Below, piece after piece: positions 35,887 to 45,300 of a stretch of DNA of 64,000 nucleotides. The notes below the pieces were generated by a model, which was given only the letters and a program-made list of their open reading frames with translations, did no database searches and was not told where the DNA came from. A program made the translations under genes and the position numbers. Position 1 is the stretch's first letter; the number at the start of each line of letters is the position of its first letter. The stretch comes from Aptenodytes patagonicus (taxonomy: Eukaryota > Chordata > Aves > Sphenisciformes > Spheniscidae), in NCBI RefSeq assembly GCF_965638725.1, contig NC_134961.1:248001-312000 (forward strand). Reading direction: 5' to 3'.

Positions 35887-37600
35887 GACACCCTTGCTGC
35901 AGCGCCGTGTCCGTCTGTGCTGGGGCTGGGGGCCGGGGTGGGCTGCGGTGTTGTGGTGCTCCCATCGGAGGGAGGAAGGGAGCTGCTGGTGAGGCCAGCC
36001 GTGGTACAGGGGGGCACCACTGGCTATGGGCTCCCTGGGTGCCCCCCAGGGCCCTGCCTGCTTTCACCCCGCCCCAGCTTGGGATGCAGCCGATGCTGGT
36101 AGCAGAACCCGGGGAATGGAGCTCAGCCTGTCGCCTCGCCGTGTCTGCATCCCTCTGGGGAGCAGGGGGAAGGATGCACCAAGCTAAATGTGGTTCTTGC
36201 ATCCCCTTGAAGGATGCTCCAGGGGGTAGGATTAATCCTTCCTGGCTCCATCTATCACGACGGTCGTTTAGGACTTTATTTGGAATGCTGTGGGAGCTAA
36301 GTGCCTCCATGAGCTCCACAGGTAATCAGACAAGTTCATGGAGTGAAAAAAACCCACCACAGACCATTAAGCACAAACACTGTACTTGAGCTCAAGCCCC
36401 TGAGCCACAAATCCCCGTCGACTGCCAGGGAAGTGCTCCCACACTTGCCCCGGGTGTCTGCTCTTCCCCTGGCACCTGGGCAGGGTGGGAGCGGGGTGGG
36501 CAGAGCTGCAGTCCAGCACAGGGCCACCGGTTTCAGGGTTTTGGAGCCTGAATTAAAAAAAATCATTGTCTTTAGATCTCAGGTGATGGGTTATAAGATA
36601 CTAAACTAGCCCTGGGTTTGCTCTGCACTGTGACACCAGAGGGAGGAGTTGAGCGTTCTTGAGGGATGGGAGATGGTGCGTCAGGAGAGCAGTGCCTGCG
36701 GTGGCCAAGTGCAGGCAGCAGCCGGGCACTGGGTGTTCAGGGACCCTGGCTGCACAGGAACACAGGGCTGGGAGTCCCTGGGCCACGCCGGCCTCTGCTC
36801 CTGCAAGTGCACTCGTGAACCCACAGCGCTTTTCCTCCATCATCAGACACGTCCCAATCTAGATCCCAGTGTCCTCATGTGCATTTCCACCTACTTATTC
36901 TTGTGCCACCCGTTTGAAGGGCTCTTCTGCCTTTGCAGTTTGCCCCCCTGATGCACACACAGGCAGCAGACACACCACCCCGCCGCTGTTTCCCTGGGCT
37001 CCACTTCCCAGAAGATCAGCCCCCCCGTCCTCCCCTCCCTCCCTGCTCTGAAATGGTGCCAGCTCGAGCTAATCTCCCCCAAACACAAATGATAAGAACC
37101 GTCGGCCATGGAGGAAACACGGGTGTGAACTGTCCCCTGCCTGCCTGTGCCAGCTTTCGAACCTACTGGAAGCATCACAGGCCCGCTCACCCTCCTCACC
37201 CTCCTCGTCTTCCTCACCATCTCATCTCCCTTGCCCTTCTTGCCTTCCTCACCTTCGTCATTTGGGGCACACAGGGCTCACCATGGGCCGCTGTGGCCCT
37301 GCATGCCTTGCTTCCCCCGCTGTGAGCTCCTGCTGCTGCAGGCCAGTGCTTGCATCAGTGCCCGGCGCTGATCCCTGTGGCTCTGTCAAGTGTCCCCCCT
37401 TCCCAGGAGTCAGGGTCACCCGGTCCCCCTGCAGCACTGGGGCCAGCACAGCAAGTGCGCAGGAGAGAGGGCTGGGGCAGGGGAGCTCCGGGGTCTGTAC
37501 ACAAAGGGATGCGACTGCAGTTTGGGGAGCAGGGGGTGAAGAGGGCACACACTTTGGGGTACACCGGTTTGGGGTACACTGAGGGAATGAGAGCAGTAGG
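35887..37600. other. Alpha-D to alpha-A spacer, left part
   Basis: No gene was found here. The region is GC-rich and has a pyrimidine-rich stretch (37186-37262) built of CTCACCCTCCT-type repeats. A single AGTTTGCCCCCC context and scattered CACC boxes are present, but no coherent cluster. Confidence 0.6.
37186..37262. repeat. Pyrimidine-rich imperfect repeat
   Basis: The units CTCACCCTCCT, CTCGTCTTCCT and CTCACCATCTC follow one another with almost no purines on the plus strand. Such strand-biased tracts can adopt unusual structures. No function is claimed. Confidence 0.75.
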
Positions 37601-37619
37601 TGCAGTATGGATGTGTCGC

Positions 37620-37985
37620 TGTGTGTATAGAGGCTCTGTGGGATGGCAGGGTGCGTGTAGGGGCAGCGTGTGTGCGCAGGGACAGCGTGTGCACGGGGGC
37701 TCTGTTGGATGGCAGGGTGCGTGTAGGGGCAGCGTGTGTGCGCAGGGACAGCGTGTGCACGGGGGCTCTGTGGGATGGCAGGGTGCGTGTAGGGGCAGCG
37801 TGTGTGCGCAGGGACAGCGTGTGCACGGGGGCTCTGTGGGATGGCAGGGTGCGTGTAGGGGCAGCGTGTGTGTGCGCAGGGACAGCGTGTGCACGGGGGC
37901 TCTGTTGGATGGCAGGGTGCGTGTAGGGGCAGCGTGTGTGTGTGCAAGGATGGTGCGTGTGTAGGGGCCGCGTTAGATGGCGGTG
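37620..37985. repeat. 66-bp minisatellite, about 5 units, between alpha-D and alpha-A
   Basis: The landmark GGCTCTGT falls at 37632, 37698, 37764, 37830 and 37898, giving a 66-bp period (the last spacing is 68 because of one extra TG). The unit contains GGCAGGGTGCGTGTAGGGGC and CAGGGACAGCGTGTGCACGG. Because 66 is a multiple of three, the array produces long repetitive false reading frames on both strands. It ends about 450 bp before the alpha-A start codon. Confidence 0.95.
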
Positions 37986-38135
37986 CACGGAGGGGCAGTG
38001 CGTGTACCGGGGCAGTTCACCTGTGTGCGTGGGGGCTGTGTTGGGTGGGTCAGCCTGTCCGTGCAGGTGCCCGTGCCTAACCCTGCAGTCAGCCTCTGCC
38101 GGAGGGGACGGACCACCCAGCCTGCGCTGCTGCGA

Positions 38136-38152
38136 GCCCTAACCCTAATCCT
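38136..38152. repeat. Short telomere-like CCCTAA pair
   Basis: CCCTAACCCTAATCC is two copies of the vertebrate telomere unit plus a partial third. It is too short to be more than chance or a tiny interstitial remnant. Confidence 0.5.
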
Positions 38153-38199
38153 GACCCAAAACCCAGCTGGTGCCGGGGGGCAGAGACCCCCCGGCCGGG

Positions 38200-38370
38200 C
38201 CGGGTGCCGGTGCCGGTGCCGGTGCCGGTGCCGCGGGGAGGAGCGGGGCGCGGCGCTGGCCGGGGGGGAGGCGGGCGGCGGTCCCGCCTGGCCGGGGTCC
38301 AGCGCCGGCGGGGCCGGGGCCGGGAGCGGGGCGGGCCGAGGGGCGGGCGGTGCCCCGGCACCGCATATAA
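38200..38370 (+). promoter_or_regulatory. Alpha-A globin promoter with GGTGCC hexamer repeat
   Basis: The TATA box ATATAA lies at 38365-38370, 60 bp before the start codon. Upstream is an extremely GC-rich region (GGGGCGGG and GGCGGG Sp1-type boxes) and a run of about five GGTGCC hexamers at 38200-38232. I see no CCAAT box within 100 bp of the TATA box, and no GATA site in the proximal segment. Confidence 0.85.
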
Positions 38371-38429
38371 GGACGGCGGCGGTCGGCGGGGGCACCCGTG
38401 CTGGGGGCTGCCAACGCGGAGGTGACACC

Positions 38430-39111
38430 ATGGTGCTGTCCGCCAACGACAAGTCCAACGTGAAGAGCATCTTCTCCAAAATCAGCAGCCACGCTGAGGA
38501 GTATGGCGCCGAGACCCTGGAGAGGTACGTGTCCATCCCCGTCGTCATCCCCTCTCCTGTCTGTCCCTGACTCCCTCCCATCTGTCCCCATCCTCTCCCC
38601 ATCCACAACTGTCCCTGTCCTGCGTGACTCTGTCTCATCTGTGCCCATCCGTCCCTGACCCCCTCTGTCCCCCAGGATGTTCACCACCTACCCCCAGACC
38701 AAGACCTACTTCCCCCACTTCGACCTGCACCACGGCTCAGCTCAGGTCAAGGCGCACGGCAAGAAGGTCGCGGCTGCACTGATCGAGGCTGCCAACCACA
38801 TTGATGACATCGCGGGTGCCCTCTCCAAGCTCAGCGACCTCCATGCCCAAAAGCTCCGTGTGGACCCTGTCAACTTCAAAGTGAGTGTCTGGGAAGGGGT
38901 GACCAGCCCGGCTCCTCTCTTGTACCCCCCTGACCATCCCCTCGCCTCACCCCCTTGCTCACCATCTCCTTTTGCCTTTCAGCTGCTGGGCCAATGCTTC
39001 ATGGTGGTGGTGGCCATCCACCACCCCTCTGCCCTGACCCCGGAGATCCACGCTTCCCTGGACAAGTTCCTGTGCGCCGTGGGCAATGTGCTGACTTCCA
39101 AGTACCGTTAA
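38430..39111 (+). CDS. HBAA: Alpha-A globin (major adult alpha chain)
   Basis: This is the alpha chain of the main adult bird haemoglobin A, forming alpha2-beta2 tetramers in red cells. Exons are 38430-38524, 38676-38880 and 38983-39111 (95, 205 and 129 bases) with GT-AG introns, coding 142 residues including Met. Seen: [18 protein letters not shown], distal His in KAHGKKV, proximal His in [11 protein letters not shown], Cys in LGQCF and [12 protein letters not shown], and the C-terminus LTSKYR. It has YPQTKTY where chicken and many birds have YPPTKTY; the Q form also occurs in other birds. The introns are short (151 and 102 bp). It is the last gene of the cluster, as in chicken. The reading frame is intact. 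Confidence 0.98.
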
Positions 39112-39182
39112 GACGGCACCATGGCTAGAGCTGGACCCAACCCACTGCCAGCCCTCCGACAGCAAGCAGCCAAATGATCTGA

Positions 39183-39188
39183 AATAAA
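39183..39188 (+). terminator. Alpha-A polyadenylation signal
   Basis: AATAAA lies 71 bp after the stop codon and is followed by the GT-rich context TCTGTTGCATTTGTGCT. This is a normal globin 3' end. Confidence 0.9.
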
Positions 39189-39989
39189 ATCTGTTGCATT
39201 TGTGCTCCAGCCCTGGCGTCCTGCTCTGGTTGCTGCCTGCAGGGGGGGGAGCGGGAGGGATCTGCTCTGGGGGTCCAAACTGGGGGTCACCCCTGCCAGG
39301 TGGGCACATGGAGGAAATGGGTTCTGGTTTTGCTGTCTCTGAGAGAGGCAGCGTTTGGGTGGTGGTGCCTGGCAGGCAGACACTGCTCTGCCAGCCGTGG
39401 GGGTCTGGGAGCAAGCAGAGCATTTCCAGGCACTGGTGGAGGAGAAAGACTAAGCGAGAGTGGCCAGAGTCTAGCCCTTGGAAGCTTCCTGCAGCCCCAG
39501 CCTTCTCACCAGAGTACCACGCTGGGATCCTCTCTTGTCCCATGCACCCCGTGCATCCCTTGTCCCCATTCAGGCCAAATTGTTGGAGATCATCTTGTCC
39601 TGGAAGTGCTTGCGGGAGATGGTGGGGAATGGGGGTTCCCGGCGCCTATGATCCTCTGCGTGGTGGTACAGCAAGGACGCCCTGAGGACCTCCAAGTGCA
39701 AGGGCATCTTTCTGTGCATCCCCAGCACGCAGGGCTGTGCAACATCGTAGGACTTTTTCTCTTTCTGCCTAATGCTGCATTGCTGGGGTGTCACTTTGGA
39801 GGGGTCCTGGGGGGCCGGCAGGCTGGGGGAGACAGAGGGCATGGGGGACTGCAAGGGGAGCAGACGGGGCAAAGCCCCAGATCCTGCTCCCTGGGCCCTG
39901 AACCGCAGTGGGGTAGGGGGTGTCAGGGCAGGAAAACAAGTACAGGCAGCAAAGTGGCGCTGGGTGCCGCAGTGCTGGTGTCTGTGCAG

Positions 39990-40125
39990 CCCCCGGTCCT
40001 TATCGCAGCCCTCAGCGGGGCAGCCGCAGTTGGGGGGGGGCTGCAGGCAACTGATAAAGGAGAGCGTGGGCTCTCCTCCAGCTGTGGGTGTGGTGGGAGA
40101 CGGGGCAGCAGATAGCCCTGGGGGG
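39990..40125. promoter_or_regulatory. Candidate 3' alpha-globin enhancer
   Basis: Within about 120 bp lie CTTATC (39999-40004), an E-box CAACTG fused to GATAAA (40048-40058), a CACC-type GGGTGTGG (40086-40093) and AGATAG (40110-40115). The E-box/GATA composite with CACC is typical of erythroid enhancers. An enhancer a short way downstream of alpha-A is established for chicken (Knezetic and Felsenfeld), and this cluster is about 0.8 kb after the polyadenylation signal. Position and motifs fit; activity is inferred. Confidence 0.6.
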
Positions 40126-42542
40126 CTACAACCTGCCAGGTGCTGAGTAAGGCTGCCCCATCCTTGCCAGGGCTGGGAGGTGCTCGGTGCTGGGGTGAAG
40201 GTTCGAGAAAGCCCCAGGGCGGCTGGCACAGCAGAGCCAGAGCATGGAGCCCCTGAGGTTACCATGGGCCCCTTTGCTCTCTGGCATTTGCAAGGATGGA
40301 CGCTTGCCCCAGCCCCACGGCCTCCAGCCACTATCAGTGAACATACCAGAGGCAGGAGAGACTCCAAATGAGAGAGGGACGCCCTCCAGCCCCCAGGGTT
40401 TCTCCTGCAAAGCACTCCAGGCATCATGACCCCATATGCCCACCACACCCGGGCATGGTGAGGAAGGGAAGACAAAGCTGGTCAAGGCATCACTGACCAA
40501 CCTGATCTACCTTTGCATGGAGCAGTGTGTTGGAGCAGGTTGCGCCCTTCCAGCCAACATCACCCAGACATAGCTGTGAGCACAACTCTGCTCCACAGAA
40601 CTTCTGCTCCCTGAGGAGCTCAGGGGGAGCAGGGGCATGGTGGGGGGTGGCAGTCAGGGCACACAGGTATGCAAGGTGGTGTGGACTAGTGTGTAAAGCA
40701 CCGGGAAGAGCCAGCATCCAGCACAGACTTGGGATGCTCCAAACCCGGCCACAGAGGACCCTCGCAGGGTCCTTATGCACATGGTGTATGCATAAGAGGC
40801 AAGGTGTAAGAGCAACACAGGGGATGGTATGTGCGTGGAGGGGAAGGGGTTGGCAGTCGTCCCCACTGCCTCTGCCAGGCTTTCACTTCCAACCACCCCC
40901 ATGCTGTGTTGTGTCCTTAGGCAGGACACGCTGTGTGGCAGTGGGCAGTGTCCTGGCTCTGCAGCGCTTTCCCAGGGCTCTGCCTGGCCAAAGAACCGCT
41001 GAGCTCTGAAGAGCCGGGATGAGTTTCGTTCTAGCCATTTGTCCCTGCTGCCACAAGATGGGGACCTCAAGCCGTGGTGCTTTATCGGGGCCAGGCAGAG
41101 GGTGCAGAGGGCCAAGCCTTGGTCCTGCCTGCAGGGCCGAGCTGGAGTCTCCAGGCAGGGAAAAGCAAGGCTGCCAGGATGGGCTTCCAGCCAGCCCCAG
41201 GTCCCAAGCACACTGGGGACACTGGTGCCAGCTCGGAGGGGTGCAGGAGCCCTCCCCAGCAGCCCATTTCCAGTGCTGGGTGCCCCAGCAGCCAGATACC
41301 CCATGCCTCCCAGCTCATAGCACAGGGGCTATGAGCCCTGGGCTCCCTTCACTGGGCATCCCTTGGTGGCCATGGCTTCGTGTGCCCCAGGACACAGCCT
41401 GCCCCATGGGCCAGACATGCTGGCAGCAGCTTTCTACAGCTTGGCTCTCCCTGAGCTAGCGTTCCTGCCCAGCTGCCTCGGGACCTGCAGGCAGCGCAGC
41501 AGCAATGGTCTGGAGCGGGGCAGGTCAAATATTTCCCCCACTGCCTGCCCAGGTTGGTTTTGCAGCTCGTATTGCTGCAAATGAGGTGGAGGCAATCTCT
41601 GCATTGCCACAGCAGTGTCAGCCTGAAATGGCACCAGGCGATGTGGAGGAGGTGGACTTGGGGGGGCAAAGCCCCCTGACCCAGGCCATGGCAGAGCTCA
41701 GGAGGCAGAGTCACAGTAGGCAGCTTCAGGGGAAGAAGGAAGATGAACATCTTCAAGTGAGACAAAAGCCTGTTCTGATGTCTCCACTATCTGGAGGCCT
41801 TTCTCGACATTCATCAACATTTATTCTTGATGGACAAAGCATCTATGGTTCAAAGATACCCTCAGAACAACACAGTATTTTGTTATATGATAGTCACCAA
41901 GGCAAGTGGCATCTCAGAGCTCATTTTTATTGAAAGAGGCACTAAAATGACATCAGGAAACAAGCTTGATAGTTATGACTTACCTGATCACAACACTGTC
42001 ACCAGTCTCTTGAGGGATTGCCAACAGCGTTGTCCAGGTACCTCGGATACTACTCTTATTAGCGTCTGATAAAAAGCTATGGCCCTAGAGAGTGCATCCT
42101 GGAAAGGGACACGGCAGTACATACTTCTGGAGGAGGTCAAGCATCCTGGGGGAGTTTACCAGGAATTTCCCATTCAAAATTTAGCAGAGAAGCACTGGGA
42201 AGATACAGAATTGGTTTATTACTGGAAGCTGATCTTAGGACACCAGTTGAGAGATCCTATTGCTGGAGAGATGAGGGAAAACATTGTTTTACAAACTGTT
42301 CTTCTGTTTATGCATCCCATATTGGCATTCAATATGCCAATAGCATAACTCATGATTGGTGCAGCCTATATGTCTTTTGCTGAAAAACTGCTGCGTAAGC
42401 AGTTCGTTTGCCTTGTGGTTGTGTTGAAGATTATCTTAAGTTTTACTGAATCTTTCTATGTTTGGTTGTGAAATAATCAACTATAAGAACATCCTGATTT
42501 CAAGAAGTTAGCCTCTATGTTAGCGTTATGTATGGGTTGCTG
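40126..42542. other. Gene-free region downstream of alpha-A
   Basis: GC-rich DNA continues to about 41700 and then becomes AT-rich. Reading frames at 41505-41933 and 42079-42348 have no recognisable domains or splice context. I see no supported feature here. Confidence 0.55.
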
Positions 42543-43046
42543 TGTTACTTGTTTTCTGAGGCTGTGTTGCTTGAAGTCGCTATTCTCTGGACCCTCTAGA
42601 CCATAACCAAAGCCCCGAGGTTCTATCGTATATAGGATGAGTTATTTGACAACCTGGCAAGGCAGATATTTAGCTGGCCAGCTTGGCAACAAAACTTACT
42701 TTTAAGGTGTCCTGAAGTGAACTGCCTTCATTATAACACTAAAAAACACACCCACAGGTCAAGAAGACCCTCGCCCAGGTGAAGACCCTTCCCCTGCGCA
42801 AGCGTAGTAACAGAAGAGAATGACGCAACTGATATTATAATTATATGTAAATCACTAACCAATCATTGTAACTGGGAGTGTACTACCTTATAATTTCTGT
42901 GTATAAATGTAACGGTGATCTGGCCATAGGTGTGCTTGATTTGTGGAAATTCCACCTTGCGTCCGGCGCCGCAATAAAGAATGTCTGCTTTCTAAAACTC
43001 CAAATTGAGTCTTAGAGAGTTCGTCATCTGCCGACTTACGGTAACA
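42543..43046 (+). mobile_element. Solo LTR, 504 bp, with 4-bp target-site duplication (fossil)
   Basis: The block starts TGTTAC and ends GTAACA, perfect 6-bp inverted ends, and is flanked on both sides by GCTG (42539-42542 and 43047-43050), a 4-bp target duplication as made by class I (gamma-type) retroviruses. Inside, a TATA box TGTATAAATG near 42900 and a polyadenylation signal AATAAA near 42973 give the orientation as plus. No internal retroviral sequence remains, so recombination between two LTRs has left one. Clean ends and a perfect target duplication suggest moderate age. Confidence 0.85.
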
Positions 43047-43059
43047 GCTGGACAGTTAC

Positions 43060-43450
43060 TCTTTCCTAAACGTCAGATTTTCCATACTGAACTGATCTCT
43101 CCGATTTGTCTAGATAATTTTGAATTTTAAGCCAGTGCTTTGGGGTGCTCGCAGCCCCTCCAGCTTAGGCACATCTGAGAATTGAATAAGCGCATTCTCC
43201 ATTACAACGCATAACTTATTGATGAAGGAACAGTGAATAATAAAGTTGAACCAAGGACTGGAATCTGTCACAGAAGGAAAACAGACTCATCTGAAATGAT
43301 TCATTCTTGGCAATGGCCATGGTTATTACTCATCTCTTTCTTTGATTAAATGTCCCACTTTTTTTTGTGATTCGAAGTTGACTGGTTTATGGTTCCTTAG
43401 TTTCCTCCTTTTACCCTGCTAATGATAAGAGACCCTATTTTCCTGTTTCT
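43060..43450 (-). mobile_element. Decayed CR1-like LINE fragment next to the solo LTR
   Basis: Segments TTTGTCTAGATAATTTTGAAT, then CCAGTGCTTTGGGGTGCTCG, AGCCCCTCCAGCTTAGGCA and TTATTGATGAAGGAACAGTG follow, in order, the reverse complement of an amniote CR1 element as I recall it. A later GAAGTTGACTGGTTTATGG fits the same element. The solo LTR lies directly to its left, perhaps inserted at or into it. Confidence 0.6.
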
Positions 43451-44629
43451 GCGACCCTATCACCCTCCGCCGCTTCTCAAAGATACTGGCTGTGTGGAGA
43501 CGGCTTCCATCAGTTGCTGAGGTAAAGGGGCATTTTTTCAGGCCAACAGTCTGAAACCACCAGAATGATTGAAATACACTTTAATCCACACTTTTTAGGA
43601 TCCTCCCACCTTCTCCACTAGCTGTTTTGCCAGTGGGAAAAGGAAAAGTGGTCATAGAAGACAGAAAAGAGAGTCAGCCTTCATTAAAATGCCAATTTTG
43701 ATGAAGGACTTCAAATATTTTCTCTCCTTTCTTTCCTAAAGCAGACTGCTCCCAGCGGAGCAGCCGCATCAAGCACAGCTGTACAAGCCTCTCCAGACAG
43801 GATGGGGCTGATAAAAACAAGTATTCGCAGAACTTAAAACATTGTCTGCTCTCCTTTGCCATCATAAAAAGTTCAACATTGCAAGCAACGTCTTAGAAAA
43901 CCTTTTTGCTGATCCCCCTCAGAGCTGACCTGTGAGGAGCCCCGGTCTCGTCCCGTGAGCCCCTGTGACCGAAAAGCCATTAAGCATCACGAATCCCCCA
44001 TCCTCAGAGATGTTCACAACAGAATCCAGGTCTTGGATTTTATATCTGGGAGAAGAAGCAGATCTGTGGTAACACGACGTTGGCCACTGATGCCTTCTCA
44101 GTGCCGTCGCTGCTGTTTTGGAGCCATTCATCAACTAAACGGCAGAAGCTTTCCACACCTACTTTGCACTGGTTTCCACCTTCTTTTTGTGGCTGACCAT
44201 GTCTTTTTTGATAATTAGATCTAGCCAGATTTTTGCTGCATCTGTATCACTAGCAACCCTTTTCAATGAGATTGCAATATTTTCCGGTCAGGCCTGCTTG
44301 ACATTGTCCGCTGGGGATTGATCAGATTTTCACTACAGAGATGGAAATTGAAGAGAAATGCAAAAATTGTCTTCCTGCTGGTTGCCCTGTCTTCCTACCA
44401 CACACCAACCACCTGAGAAGATCTGAATTTGCTTAGGGATGGTGAAACTGAGAACATAGGAAATGCTGTGCTGGTCACACCATTGGTTCCTCTCTCCCAG
44501 TGTTGTTTTCAGCAACAGGAGATGCCATCTGGGGAGAGCACAAGAGCCTAGCCATTTTTGATTGTGCTCCTCCAGCATCCACACCAGCAATAACAGCAGT
44601 TTCAGAGGGTACATTCCTGCCTGTTGCCT

Positions 44630-45300
44630 TCAGCATCTGTCTGTTGACCTGCTGCTCATGAATTTGCTATACCTTTTATAAACCTGCTGATCCTATTTGT
44701 TTCCACAACCTCCTGTGGCAGCAAGTTCCAGAAGTTCATTCTCCCCCCTGCCCTGTATAAAGTCCTTTTTATCCATTTTAAACCAATCTACCAGACTCAT
44801 CGATGGCCTCTAATTCTAGTCATGCAGAATCTGATCAGCACCAAGTCCACGTTCACTTTATGATTTTGTAGAGTTGGCCCCTTCTGCTCCCCCTTCTCCA
44901 GGGAAAAATCCCAGCCTTCCCAGGACCTCCTCATACTGCAGCTGCCCCATCCCCTTGATCATCTCAGTTGCTCTGCTCAGGACTCTAAGTCCACTACGTC
45001 CTTAGATTCAGAGGCCAGAACTGCACAGATGTGGGTGCACAGCAGGCAAAAGATGCCTTCTTCTCTTGTTTTGAGAGCCCAAGTCCTTCCTGATGACATC
45101 ACCACATTTTGCCGGCTTTTTGCTGCACATCAAGGCTACGATTTTGGTGAACCGTCAGTGAGGACTCCAGCATCTTTTTCCTGCTGTAATAGCCAGTTTA
45201 AGTTCAACCTCCTCTGTTTTAGATCATGTTTCCCAATCTGTGTCACCTTATTTATCTACACTGAAATGATTGACATCCTGTTTTTCCATTTGTGAACAAC
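44630..45300 (-). mobile_element. Decayed CR1 LINE 3' part
   Basis: TTCCACAACCTCCTGTGGCA at 44700 is the reverse complement of the well-known CR1 segment TGCC(A/G)CAGGAGGT(G/T)GTGGA. Further right, CTTCTCCAGGGAAAAATCCC and CCAGAACTGCACAGATGTGG also read as reversed CR1. It is an old, truncated copy of about 650 bp with no usable reading frame. Confidence 0.75.

Noticed and set aside
37258-37988. Repetitive reading frames on both strands around the 66-bp array
   Set aside because: The period is a multiple of three, so any open frame repeats. The peptides are simple His/Thr/Pro or Arg/Gly repeats with no domain.
38136-38152. Interstitial telomere repeat
   Set aside because: Only two full CCCTAA units; too short to distinguish from chance.
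42079-42348. 90-codon frame left of the solo LTR
   Set aside because: No family resemblance that I can support. It could be chance in AT-balanced DNA.
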